A stretch of DNA of 64,000 nucleotides from CAXXOK01 sp035353615 (GTDB lineage: Bacteria > Bacillota > Clostridia > Christensenellales > Aristaeellaceae), in NCBI GenBank assembly GCA_035353615.1, contig DAOPZY010000003.1, positions 62,001-126,000 on the forward strand, written 5' to 3'. Below are positions 36,211-44,885 of the stretch, in pieces. How positions within the stretch are numbered: position 1 is the stretch's first letter; the number at the start of each line of letters is the position of its first letter. A program made the position numbers and the translations under genes. The notes beneath the pieces were generated by a model that did no database searches, was not told the DNA's origin, and saw only the letters and a list, made by a program, of their open reading frames with translations.

Positions 36211-36573
36211 TTAGTCCCGCAGGGTGCCAACCGTGGGTTTCGCCGCGCCGTCATCCGTGGCGGCGGGCTGGGTTTTTCCCAGGGATTCCATCATTTCCTG
36301 CACTTCGGCGCGGCCGGCGGCAAAATGTTCTGCCTCCTGAGGGTCCAGCGCGTACAGGAGCGTCATCAGCTCGCCCACATGCGCCTTTTCCTCATCCCGG
36401 ATTTCACCGATCACACGCTTAGCCAGCTCGATATCGGTGGCCTGCACGTGCGCGTCATACAGGAAGATGGCTTCCAGCTCCCCGGCAATGTCCAGCCGGA
36501 TGGACTGGATCAGCTCTTCCTTCGTCATTCTGCGGGGCACGTTTCCCTGAAACGGATTGGCAAAACTTGGCAT
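36211..36573 (-). CDS. Encapsulated ferritin-like protein (EncFtn), encapsulin cargo
   Basis: A 120-residue ferroxidase that works inside the encapsulin shell. Residues 20-95 make the two-helix ferritin-like half-bundle: GELEAIFLYDAHVQATD with E32, and IRDEEKAHVGEL with E62 and H65, the iron-site residues and positions I recall from the Rhodospirillum rubrum protein. A flexible linker rich in T, A and D (100-112) leads to the C-terminal targeting peptide TVGTLRD, close to the TVGSLR-type cargo-loading peptide. GAAAGGAGC precedes the ATG at 36573. It probably dimerises or decamerises to complete its metal site. Confidence 0.93.
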   Translation of the reverse strand: MPSFANPFQGNVPRRMTKEELIQSIRLDIAGELEAIFLYDAHVQATDIELAKRVIGEIRDEEKAHVGELMTLLYALDPQEAEHFAAGRAEVQEMMESLGKTQPAATDDGAAKPTVGTLRD

Positions 36574-36653
36574 ATTGATACGCTCCTTTCGGGCTTCCCT
36601 TTGGGTTACGGTATGCAGTATCAATACACGGGCGTTTGGAAAGTGAAACCGTT

Positions 36654-37709
36654 TTATGCGGCGGGGATTTCCTCCCCCGCGAGGGCGGAAAAACCGTCGC
36701 TGCGCACAATCTGGCCGTCCAGTGTAACCCAGAGGGCTTCTGTGTTGGGGTAGTTTTGCAGGAGCGTCTTACCGTCCTCAATGCTCAGGTTGAAAAGCGC
36801 TGTGGAAAGCGCGTCCGCAAGGCCGGAATCCTGCGTGACCACGGACACCGCCCACACGAACTCGGCAGGCATCAGCGTATCCGGGTCAATGATGTGGTGA
36901 TACTGCTTGCCGTTAACCGTATAATACCGTTGGTAGCTGCCGCTGGTCACCAGCGACAGATCCTTCAGGTCCAGCGTGGTCAGGCTTTGTTCGGCGGCGT
37001 TCAGGTCGGGGTTTTGGACGTTGACCCGCCATGAGGTGCCGTCGCCCCGCATGCCAATGGAGCGCACATTGCCGCCGATGCTGAGCAGCGCGCTGGTCAC
37101 GCCGCCCGCGATCAGCTCCTGCGCGACGCGCTCCACGGAAAAGCCCTTGGCAATGGCGCCCACATCCAGGCTCATGGCCGGGTCGCTCAGGTAAAGGGTG
37201 CTCGCGGCGGTATCCACAATGATGTTATGGATATCGGTATGCTCGGCGGCCGCCTGCAAATCGGCCATGGGGGGCAGGGCGGCGACGGCGGGGTCATTGA
37301 TGCCGGCTTCCCGGTAGGTGTGCCAGATGCTCAGCACGCTGCCCATGGCGATGTTCATGCGACCGTTTGTCTCCACTTCCATTTGCTTGGCATAGGCGAT
37401 CAGGTCGATCAGCCGCTGATCCACCTTAACGGGGGCGACGCCGGCGTTGTCGTTGACGGTTTTCAGGTTATTCATTCCATCGTACAGGTTATAAATGTCA
37501 AAAAGCTGATGGCACGTCAGCAGCTCAGCGTGCGCCTTGTCCAGAATTGTCTGTGCTTCCGTTTCGCTTTGGGCATAGACGATAATTTCGGAATAGGTGT
37601 CAAACACATCAAAAAATGATGCTTTGTAGCGCGCGGTTTCGCCCAGCGCACCTTGGCCCGGCGCGAACGCCAGCAGAAGCGCGAGGACGAACCCCCCGAT
37701 TCTACGCAT
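36654..37709 (-). CDS. apbE: FAD:protein FMN transferase (flavinyltransferase), exported
   Basis: ApbE splits FAD and attaches FMN to a threonine in exported flavoproteins. The 351-residue protein has a signal peptide (GGFVLALLLAFAPGQGALG), the motif SLDVGAIAKGFSVERVAQEL near residue 177, GGNVRSIG near 208 and HHIIDPDT near 273, all of the family. I prefer the second of two tandem ATGs (37709) because AGGAGG is seven bases before it but only one or two before the first. Likely clients are the FMN-binding modules encoded at 39953-41578. It sits just behind a terminator. Confidence 0.93.
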   Translation of the reverse strand: MRRIGGFVLALLLAFAPGQGALGETARYKASFFDVFDTYSEIIVYAQSETEAQTILDKAHAELLTCHQLFDIYNLYDGMNNLKTVNDNAGVAPVKVDQRLIDLIAYAKQMEVETNGRMNIAMGSVLSIWHTYREAGINDPAVAALPPMADLQAAAEHTDIHNIIVDTAASTLYLSDPAMSLDVGAIAKGFSVERVAQELIAGGVTSALLSIGGNVRSIGMRGDGTSWRVNVQNPDLNAAEQSLTTLDLKDLSLVTSGSYQRYYTVNGKQYHHIIDPDTLMPAEFVWAVSVVTQDSGLADALSTALFNLSIEDGKTLLQNYPNTEALWVTLDGQIVRSDGFSALAGEEIPAA

Positions 37710-37730
37710 ACGCATACCTCCTTCATGGTT

Positions 37731-37763
37731 TAAAAGGGACCCGACGCGAACACGTCGGGTCCC
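37731..37763 (-). terminator. Intrinsic terminator between the secreted repeat protein gene and apbE
   Basis: GGGACCCGACG (37736-37746) and CGTCGGGTCCC (37753-37763) form a perfect 11-bp stem with a six-base loop, followed on the minus strand by TTTTAAACC. It ends only about 20 bases before the apbE ribosome site, so apbE is either read through from upstream or has a promoter overlapping the hairpin. Confidence 0.8.
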
Positions 37764-37782
37764 TGATTAGCATTGTAGCATA

Positions 37783-38787
37783 TTACCGGGCGTTTGCAAT
37801 GGCTTTGAGCACAGTCGCCTGGAACGGCCCTACGGGCAGGGTCACGGAGGCGGTCAGATCCGCGCCTGTGGGTTTGGTGCTTTCGTCCACGGCGATACCC
37901 TGAATGTCCGCAGCGGTTTTGCCAACCACATAGGCGGCAAAGGCGTTGGCCTGCTCATACCATTCCTTGCCGATGGAGGAGGCGCTCTTCATGCCGTACG
38001 CGTCGCCCAATTCCTTAATGGTGGTAACGCGCGCGCTCAGGTCGGAGGTGATTTTTCCGGTCGCGTCAAAGGTTACGGCGCCTTTGGTGCTGTCAATCTG
38101 GCAGGCGGTCACCACGCCGTCGGCGTTCACCGCGACCGCCGCGTAGTAGGAGTAGGCTTCGCAAAGGCCGTCCTGACCGTCGGCCGCGTCGATGGAAGAA
38201 TCGGTCGAGGTCGTGATGCCAACCCCCACCTTGTCGGTCGCGGATGCTTCCGCGGGCGAAGCCGCGCCGATGGCGGCGCTGACGCCGCTGATGTAGCTGC
38301 CAACCGCCATGGTGCAACCGGCGGTCAGGTCCGCGCCGGTCGGCCGGGTGCTTTCATCCACGGCAATTCCGTTCACTTCGTCGGCGGTTTTGCCGATCAC
38401 GTACACGCGGAACGCCTCAATCTGCTTATCCCAATCGCCCAGCTTGGATACGGCGGCCATACCGTAGCTGTCGCCCAATTCCCTTTTGGTTTTCATCTCC
38501 GTGGGGAAGTTGTTGCCCAGCTTGCCGGCGGCGGTAAACGGCATTTTGGTCTGCATGGAATCAATGTCCAGATCGACAATTTTACCCTGCGCGTCCACCA
38601 GCACGGCGACCGCGTCGGAATCCACCTGCGCGTTTCCGTCCGTGTCGGACGCGTCGCTGGACTGGGCCATGGTGGTGTTGATATATAGGCCAAACTTGAG
38701 GCCGGTTCCCTGCTCGGCGGTTGCGGACAGCATTCCGACGCTAAGCGACAGGGTTAGCGCGAGGAACAGTGCGAATGCTTTTTTCAT
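37783..38787 (-). CDS. Secreted protein with two homologous domains, possibly FMN-binding-like
   Basis: A 334-residue exported protein with signal peptide MKKAFALFLALTLSLSVGML. It holds two repeats of about 130 residues (about 50-170 and 215-334) sharing ELGD-[SA]-YGM, VYVIGKTADEVNGIAVDES or its variant, and PTGADLTA. The spacing of the last motif before a closing helix recalls the SGAT motif and helix of FMN_bind domains, but here it reads TGAD, so covalent flavin at the usual threonine is not expected. AAAAGGAGG precedes the ATG. It stands upstream of apbE and divergent from a flavoprotein cluster. Function unknown. Confidence 0.7.
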   Translation of the reverse strand: MKKAFALFLALTLSLSVGMLSATAEQGTGLKFGLYINTTMAQSSDASDTDGNAQVDSDAVAVLVDAQGKIVDLDIDSMQTKMPFTAAGKLGNNFPTEMKTKRELGDSYGMAAVSKLGDWDKQIEAFRVYVIGKTADEVNGIAVDESTRPTGADLTAGCTMAVGSYISGVSAAIGAASPAEASATDKVGVGITTSTDSSIDAADGQDGLCEAYSYYAAVAVNADGVVTACQIDSTKGAVTFDATGKITSDLSARVTTIKELGDAYGMKSASSIGKEWYEQANAFAAYVVGKTAADIQGIAVDESTKPTGADLTASVTLPVGPFQATVLKAIANAR

Positions 38788-38967
38788 AAGAGGGGTCCTC
38801 CTTTTTTGTTGAGTGCTGTGTTGTCGGGAAAGATTGAGATGTTTTTAACAATCTCGCTCGGTGTAACGATATCATAACCTGCCACGCCCCGTCAAGGCCT
38901 GTGCGGATTTTATATAGCGCCATGCGTCCGGCGCATAGCCAAAACCTCCCTTCCGATAATCTGTGGA

Positions 38968-38996
38968 TTGAAACCTGCGCTGTTGAATGGTATAAT
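38968..38996 (+). promoter_or_regulatory. Promoter of the flavin redox cluster
   Basis: TTGAAA (38968-38973), a 17-base spacer and consensus TATAAT (38991-38996), 35 bases before the first gene. Confidence 0.8.
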
Positions 38997-39030
38997 ATCT
39001 GCTAGACCGTTTGGCTCTGGGGAGGTGCGC

Positions 39031-39423
39031 ATGAAACGCAGGGATTGGTGGATCATCGCCGCAGTTTTGGCGGTCAGCCTTACGCTTCTGCTGCTGCGCC
39101 CCAAGGCGGACACCGCCGGAACCGCATCGGCGTACCTGCGCATCACCGCGCCGGGGCAAACCTTTGATCTGGTACCGCTGAGCGGGAGTCAGGAAATTGT
39201 GATTGACCAGGCGGACGGTTCCCACAATGTGGTTGAGGTGTTTCAGGACGGCTTTCGCATGAAGGAAGCCAACTGCGCCAATCAGGACTGCATTCTTCAG
39301 GGGGATGTTACGCTTTCGAACATGGAAAGCCGGGCGTTGGCAAACGAGATTATCTGCCTGCCGCACAAGGTGGTTTTGGAGCTTGTGACGGGGGACGAAA
39401 CATCGCTGGGGATTACGCAATGA
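39031..39423 (+). CDS. NusG domain II-containing exported protein
   Basis: A 130-residue protein with one N-terminal membrane segment (DWWIIAAVLAVSLTLLLL) and an extracytoplasmic NusG_II domain. The domain has the paired cysteines of ANCANQDCILQG and a third in IICLPHKV, the pattern typical of this family next to FMN-binding and Gx-transporter genes. Role unproven, probably in membrane redox or cofactor handling. GGGGAGG lies just before the ATG. Its stop overlaps the next start (ATGA). Confidence 0.85.
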   Translation: MKRRDWWIIAAVLAVSLTLLLLRPKADTAGTASAYLRITAPGQTFDLVPLSGSQEIVIDQADGSHNVVEVFQDGFRMKEANCANQDCILQGDVTLSNMESRALANEIICLPHKVVLELVTGDETSLGITQ

Positions 39424-39956
39424 ACAAAACCGGGAAACTGACGCTTGCGGCCATCCTGATTGCCGTTATGATCGTATTGGGCTATCTGGAAAGTCTTTTG
39501 CCCGTATCGGCCGTGCCGGGCATCAAGCTGGGGCTGTCCAACTGTGTGCTGTTGATATCGCTCTACTGGCTTGGCGTGGCGGTCAGCTTTGAAATCATGG
39601 TGGTCAAGGTTGTGCTGCTGGGCTTTTTATTTGGCAATCCGATGATGATTTTGTACAGCCTGGCCGGCGGAGCGCTGAGCCTTACGGTGATGTCGCTGCT
39701 GCAATCCCTCAAAGGCGTAAGCCCCATCGGGATTGGCGTCGCGGGCGGCGTAACCCACAACATCGGGCAGGTCGCGGTGGCCATGCTGATTTTGCAAACG
39801 CCCTCGCTGATCTACTATCTGGGGATTCTGATGCCGGTTGGCGCCGGCATGGGGTTTTTAACCGGCTCGGTTGCCAAAATCCTGATGCGATCCATACCGC
39901 CTCTCAGGCGGTTGCAGAAAAGGGAAGAAACACAAGTGGAGGAGAATAACCCGTGA
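39420..39956 (+). CDS. Gx transporter family (HepS component I-like) membrane protein
   Basis: A 178-residue integral membrane protein with five or six hydrophobic segments. The segment SAVPGIKLGLSNCVLLISLY near residue 30 and the GGVTHNIGQVAVA segment near 108 are hallmarks of the Gx/heptaprenyl diphosphate synthase component I family, related to ECF-type substrate-binding proteins. Members are often next to NusG_II and FMN-binding genes, as here, and may import a quinone or flavin precursor. It overlaps both neighbours by four bases. Confidence 0.85.
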   Translation: MNKTGKLTLAAILIAVMIVLGYLESLLPVSAVPGIKLGLSNCVLLISLYWLGVAVSFEIMVVKVVLLGFLFGNPMMILYSLAGGALSLTVMSLLQSLKGVSPIGIGVAGGVTHNIGQVAVAMLILQTPSLIYYLGILMPVGAGMGFLTGSVAKILMRSIPPLRRLQKREETQVEENNP

Positions 39957-41578
39957 AGAAGCATGCGTGGCTCATCCTGTGCCTGATTACCGTGGTGGCT
40001 GGTCTTGCGCTGAGCCTGACCAATATGGTAACCGAAGAACCCATTGCCCAGCAAAAATTGCAGCAGAGCAATGCCGCGCGCATTGCGGTGTTCCCCAATG
40101 CCAACGGGTTTGAGCAGATGACCGTTGACGAGGGCAGCAAACTGGATAGCGTTTATGCCGCCACCCAGGACGGGAAAACCGTAGGCTATGTGCTGCAAAC
40201 AACCGTCACCGGGTACGGCGGGCCGATCGAGATCGTGATGGGCGTGGATAACGAAGGCGCCATTACGGGGATTTCCGTTGGCGGAAGCGATTTCTCGGAA
40301 ACCGCGGGCCTTGGCACCCGCACGCGGGAGCCGGAGTTTACCAACCAGTTTATCGGGTTGAAAGCCGCGCCCAAGCTCCGTGAAAACATTGACGGCATCA
40401 GCGGCGCGACCATCAGCTCCAGCGCTGTAACCAACGGCGCAAACCGGCTTTATGTGTACTGGCAGCAGCTGGCCGGCGTGGCCGTAACGCCCGCCGCCAC
40501 CGAAGCCCCCCTGACAGCCGCAACCGTGAAAACCGTTACCGTTAAAGGGTACGGCGGCGATATTGACGTGACGGTTGGCATCAATGCCGATGGCACCATT
40601 GAGGGCGTGCAGATTGGCGGAGACAATTTCAACGAAACCGAAGGGCTTGGCGCGCGCGCGCTGGAAGCGGACTTCCGCAACCAGTTTATTGGCAAAAGCG
40701 GCCCTGTGAGCTATGGCGACGGGATTGACGCGATCGCCGGGGCGACCATCACTTCCACGGCGGTATTGAAGGCGATTAACGAAGCGCTGGGAACCCCGGC
40801 CGACGCGACCGCCACGCAAGCGCCGGAAACGGCGGAGGCCGATGCGGACACGACAGCCGCGACGGGCACAATGGTTGCGCTGGACGCGCCCGACGCGGAC
40901 GGCGCGGTGAAAGTGTACACCGAAACCGTGCAGGGGTTTAAAAGCGAAATCGTGGTGACCGTAGGGTTAACCGCCGACAACGTAATCGCAAGCCTGACCA
41001 TTGGCGGGCCAAACTTTGCGGAAACCGAATACTACGGCGCGGAAGTGAAAACCAATAAGTTCCGCAGCCAGTTTATCGGCAAATCCGGCACGCTTGCCTA
41101 CGGCGACGGGGTGGACGCGGTTTCCGGCGCGACCATCACATCCACCGCCGTGCTCAAGGCGATTAACAATGCGCTGAGCAGCGGCGCATCCGCCCAAGCG
41201 GGCGCGGTGACTCAGGCGACCGCTACCCCCGCCGCCCAGACGGACGCCCAGACGGCCGTGCAGGTTGAAACGCTTGCGACCCCCGACGCGGACGGCGCGG
41301 TGAAAATCTGCACCGAAACCGTGCAGGGGTTCAGGGGCGAAATCGTGGTGAAGGTTGGGCTGGACGCAACCGGCACGATCGTATCGCTTTCCATTGGCGG
41401 CCCCAAATTTGCGGAAACCGAATACTATGGCGCGGAAGTGAAAACCAACAAGTTCCGCAACCAGTTTATCGGCAAATCCGGCACGCTGGTTTACGGCGAC
41501 GGCATCGACGCGGTATCCGGCGCGACGATCACATCGACCGCCGTGCTCAAAGCCATTAACGACTGCCTCGCGCAGTAA
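39953..41578 (+). CDS. Membrane-anchored flavoprotein with four FMN-binding modules
   Basis: A 541-residue protein with one N-terminal membrane anchor (HAWLILCLITVVAGLAL). Four FMN_bind modules follow at about 75-170, 195-280, 322-410 and 452-541. Each ends with the flavinylation motif: SGAT at 150-153, AGAT at 262-265, SGAT at 391-394 and SGAT at 522-525, whose Thr would carry FMN. The first module is RnfG-like, and modules 3 and 4 are almost identical, pointing to a recent duplication. Ala/Thr/Asp-rich linkers join them. It would serve as a string of flavins carrying electrons outside the membrane, with ApbE as the modifying enzyme. Confidence 0.9.
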   Translation: MKKHAWLILCLITVVAGLALSLTNMVTEEPIAQQKLQQSNAARIAVFPNANGFEQMTVDEGSKLDSVYAATQDGKTVGYVLQTTVTGYGGPIEIVMGVDNEGAITGISVGGSDFSETAGLGTRTREPEFTNQFIGLKAAPKLRENIDGISGATISSSAVTNGANRLYVYWQQLAGVAVTPAATEAPLTAATVKTVTVKGYGGDIDVTVGINADGTIEGVQIGGDNFNETEGLGARALEADFRNQFIGKSGPVSYGDGIDAIAGATITSTAVLKAINEALGTPADATATQAPETAEADADTTAATGTMVALDAPDADGAVKVYTETVQGFKSEIVVTVGLTADNVIASLTIGGPNFAETEYYGAEVKTNKFRSQFIGKSGTLAYGDGVDAVSGATITSTAVLKAINNALSSGASAQAGAVTQATATPAAQTDAQTAVQVETLATPDADGAVKICTETVQGFRGEIVVKVGLDATGTIVSLSIGGPKFAETEYYGAEVKTNKFRNQFIGKSGTLVYGDGIDAVSGATITSTAVLKAINDCLAQ

Positions 41579-41760
41579 GCCAAGGGCGGGTTGAAGCGGG
41601 CGGCGGGCGATTCCGGCCCGCCGCCGATTCCCCGCCGCAGCGCAAGCCTTTTCAGGGCGCGAAGTCTTAAAGGATATCAAACAAAGGCGGCCTTCCCGGG
41701 CAAGTTTTTACCGCTGGGAGGTCGCTTGGTTTATACTGGCGCACGGCCAGGAAAACGGTG

Positions 41761-42237
41761 CTATTCACGGTTGTTTTGCAGGGAGGAACCCAACACCTGA
41801 TTGATGTTGCGCAAACTTTCGTTTAACTCGCGCAGTTCCGCGCTGCTGAGCGTCGTCGCCCATTCGCCAACCAGCTCGCGCATTTTTTGGCGGATTTCCA
41901 TCAACCGACTTACGCCCAGCGGGCAGATGCTGACATTTACCATGCGGCGGTCGTTTTCATCGCGTTTGCGCTCTACGTAATGCTCCTCGATCAGCCGATC
42001 GATCAGCGGGGTAATGTTCGGCTTGGCAATCCCCAGCCTGCGGGAAATCTCGCTCACGTTCATGCTGCCGTTATCATTGAGCATAGCCATCACCTGCACA
42101 TGCGACAGGGGTACATTAAACTCCCGTTGAATCACGTCCATATGTAACAGGCGTTTCCGGAAAATCGGCAACGCCAGAAACAGATTTTGGGCCACGCTGT
42201 CAATCAGGCCATCATTTGCAACGTGTTTTCGAGGCAT
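41761..42237 (-). CDS. MarR-family transcriptional regulator
   Basis: A 158-residue winged-helix regulator. The recognition region is NVSEISRRLGIAKPNITPLID near residues 59-79 and the wing is VERKRDENDRRMVNVSI near 87-103, with the DxR-type wing of MarR proteins. CTGCAGGAGGTA precedes the ATG. It is transcribed divergently from the ZorA/ZorB-like genes, with both promoters in the 247 bases between them, so it is the natural candidate regulator of that unit. No obvious ligand site. Confidence 0.9.
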   Translation of the reverse strand: MPRKHVANDGLIDSVAQNLFLALPIFRKRLLHMDVIQREFNVPLSHVQVMAMLNDNGSMNVSEISRRLGIAKPNITPLIDRLIEEHYVERKRDENDRRMVNVSICPLGVSRLMEIRQKMRELVGEWATTLSSAELRELNESLRNINQVLGSSLQNNRE

Positions 42238-42299
42238 AAGGAAGTACCTCCTGCAGATTGGTAGCGTATGGAAAGTTACATCAGCAAAGAACTATTAAC

Positions 42300-42328
42300 A
42301 TTATAACCATTATTTAGCAAGAAGGCAA
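42300..42328 (-). promoter_or_regulatory. Promoter of the marR gene
   Basis: Minus strand TTGCCT (42328-42323), a 17-base spacer and consensus TATAAT (42305-42300). Confidence 0.8.
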
Positions 42329-42418
42329 GCATAATCTTGCAACCGGGCCGGACGCGGATATTTTTTCCGCTTTTCAAAGGGATGCAAATGTAAAACAGAG
42401 CGGATGACGGGATAGAAG

Positions 42419-42447
42419 TTTACAAAGTGTGAAAAAAATGTTAAGAT
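42419..42447 (+). promoter_or_regulatory. Promoter of the ZorA/ZorB-like operon
   Basis: TTTACA (42419-42424), a 17-base spacer and TAAGAT (42442-42447), 38 bases before the start codon and divergent from the marR promoter. Confidence 0.7.
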
Positions 42448-42484
42448 GTCAACATAAAACGGAACAAGACGGGTGGTGTGCAAC

Positions 42485-43819
42485 ATGGTAAACGAACTGA
42501 TTGCGCAACTGACCTCCGGGATGGCCGGAGCGTTTGTGTACGGCGCCATTGCGCTGGTTACGCTGATTGGGTTTTCCAAATGCGTGTACCCTGTGTTGCG
42601 CAACAGCGCCCTGCTGAACCGCGGGATTATGAAGCTTGAACGAAGCGCGGTCAGCAACGAGCGGCCTGTGTGGCGCGAGGCCCGTTTTCTGGGCCGCGCG
42701 CTCCGGCCCGAGTGGCAGCGCTTTTTGCTGAACGCGGGCCAGCTGGATCTGCGCGGTATGCCCTGCAACACGCAGGAATATATCAATGAGGATACCGTGA
42801 TTTACAAACCGGGACACGCGCAGCTTGCGGAGCTGATCCCCAGCCTGCTCACGTCGCTGGGCATTTTGGGCACGTTCATGGGGCTGATGTCCGGCCTTTC
42901 GGACTTGGACCTGACGGACGCGGCCAAAACCATCGGGAGCATCCCAACGTTGCTGAACGGAATGAAATTCGCGTTTGCCACATCGGTCGCGGGCATTTCG
43001 TGCTCGCTGCTGTTTAACATCATCAACCGCGCAAGCGTCGGGCACGCGTTCAAAACGCTGGATTCCTTCGACGAGGCGTTTTATGAGCTTGCCATGCCGC
43101 GCCCGCTGGACGCCGAGGTGCAGATGATCTGCCAGAAGCAGGATGACGAGCTGAACCTGCAACGCGCCGCCGATCAGGTGGGAAGCCAGCTGGCCACGGC
43201 TGTGGAGGTGGCGGTCAGCCGCGCGGTGCACCCGCTGACGATGTCGCTGGATAACTTTATTCAGGGCACAACGCGCGAGCAGGTCGAAGGCGTGCAGCGC
43301 ATTGTGGGGCAATTTATCCATCAGATGAACACCACCATGAACGGGCAGTTGACCGCGCTGGCGGACACGCTGACCATTTTAAACCAAAACCAAGCGGCGA
43401 CGCAGCAGAACCTGCAACGCACCCTCAAGGTGGCCGAATCGCTGGTGGACGACGCGAAGCGCATTCAGCAGAGCAGCCGCGAGTTTGCGAGCGCTCTGGA
43501 AAGCGATACGCAGGCGGTGGCCCATGAAAAGCAGGATGAACTGATCGACCTGCTGCGGGAAAACGTGAACCAGCAGGCCGCGCTGACCCGAGGCATGGGC
43601 GCGATGCAGAACGAGCTGCTGGAAACCCTGCGCAACATCGAAGCCCGCCTGCCCGTCAGCAGCGCGGAACAGACCGCCGCGCAGGCCGAGGCGCTCACGG
43701 AATCGCTCGGTCGCATGCGCGAGGCGATGGACGCGGTGAGCGGACGCGTGGAGGCCAGCCTGCCGGAAACGAACATAAAGGGCAGGAACCGCAAGCATCC
43801 GAGCAACACGGAGGGCATC
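42485..43819 (+). CDS. MotA/TolQ/ExbB-type channel protein, ZorA-like
   Basis: A 445-residue membrane protein predicted to form the pentameric stator of an ion-driven motor. Hydrophobic segments lie at about 15-37, 117-137 (LIPSLLTSLGILGTFMGL, the conserved pore region of ZorA/MotA-like proteins) and 158-180. The remaining 260 residues are a long, mostly helical cytoplasmic tail rich in Gln, Glu and Ala, as in ZorA of Zorya phage defence. The start ATG at 42485 has a weak GGGTGG site. It forms an operon with the MotB/OmpA-like gene. No ZorC, ZorD or ZorE gene is present nearby, so a defence role is unproven. Confidence 0.82.
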
Positions 43820-43823
43820 TGAC

Positions 43824-44861
43824 ATGACGCGCAAAGCATACTCCCGCAGGCGTGCCGGCCGGGTGGATTCGGGCGCGGCCTGGATTTCCTACTCGGATAT
43901 GATGGCGGCGCTGCTGTTGGTGTTTGTGCTGGTGCTGTGTTACAGCATCTATCAGTACTTTGCGATGCTGGAAACCAAAACCGCCGAGCTGGATCAGAAA
44001 AGCTCCCAGTTGACCGCACAGGAACAGCAACTGACGGATCAGCAGTCCAAAATGGACGAGCAGAATAGCCAACTGCTGGCAAAGCAGAATGAGCTGAACG
44101 GGGCGCTGACGGCGATTGACACCCAAAAGGGCCTTTTGACCTCCCAATCCCAGACGCTGGCGGATCAGCAGGCGACCATCGAAGCCGCGCAGGCGGCCCT
44201 GCAGGAAAAAGAGGACGCGCTCGCGCTGGCGCAAACCGCTCTGGCGGATCAGCAAACCAAGCTGAACGCGGCGACCGATCTTGTGAAAACCCAGCAGGAC
44301 GCGCTAGATAGCCAGCAACAGAAGCTGGAGGATCTGGTCGGCGTGCGCACAAAGATTATCCGCGACCTGAGCGATTCGCTCACCACGGCCAACATCAAAG
44401 CCTCGGTGGATAAAAACACGGGCGATATCATGCTGGAAAGCACAGTGTTTTTCGATGTGGGCAAGTTTGATATTAAGGATACCGGTAAAAAGTTCCTGAA
44501 CCAGTTTATACCGCTGTACCTGTCCGTGCTGCTCAAGGAGGATTACGCCGATTATCTGGGCGAGATTATCATTGAGGGGCATACCGACACGCAGGGCACG
44601 TACCTGAGCAATCTGGAACTTTCACAGGATCGCGCGCTGGCGGTCGCCACCTACTGCCTGCAAATCCGGGGTCTGACCTCGGACCAGCAGGAGAAGCTGC
44701 GCCAGCTGATTTCCGCCAAGGGCCGCAGTTATTCCGACCCGGTTTACAACGCGGACGGAACGGTCAATATGGAAGCATCCCGCAGGGTGGAGTTCAAATT
44801 CCGCCTCAAGGACAGCGAGATGATCGATGAAATGCGCACGATCCTTTCCACCGGTGAATAA
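43824..44861 (+). CDS. MotB/OmpA-type motor protein, ZorB-like
   Basis: A 345-residue partner of the preceding channel. A basic N-terminus leads to one membrane segment, WISYSDMMAALLLVFVLVLC, in which D25 is the ion-carrying aspartate of the MotB/ZorB type. A heptad coiled coil of about 135 residues (48-185, rich in Gln, Leu and Ala) follows. The OmpA-like peptidoglycan-binding domain is at about 205-335, with IIIEGHTDTQGTYLSNLELS. The long coiled coil between membrane and OmpA domain is a distinctive feature. CGGAGGG precedes the ATG, and the gap to the channel gene is four bases. Confidence 0.87.
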   Translation: MTRKAYSRRRAGRVDSGAAWISYSDMMAALLLVFVLVLCYSIYQYFAMLETKTAELDQKSSQLTAQEQQLTDQQSKMDEQNSQLLAKQNELNGALTAIDTQKGLLTSQSQTLADQQATIEAAQAALQEKEDALALAQTALADQQTKLNAATDLVKTQQDALDSQQQKLEDLVGVRTKIIRDLSDSLTTANIKASVDKNTGDIMLESTVFFDVGKFDIKDTGKKFLNQFIPLYLSVLLKEDYADYLGEIIIEGHTDTQGTYLSNLELSQDRALAVATYCLQIRGLTSDQQEKLRQLISAKGRSYSDPVYNADGTVNMEASRRVEFKFRLKDSEMIDEMRTILSTGE

Positions 44862-44885
44862 AACAAGCATGGGGAGGCCGAAGGT

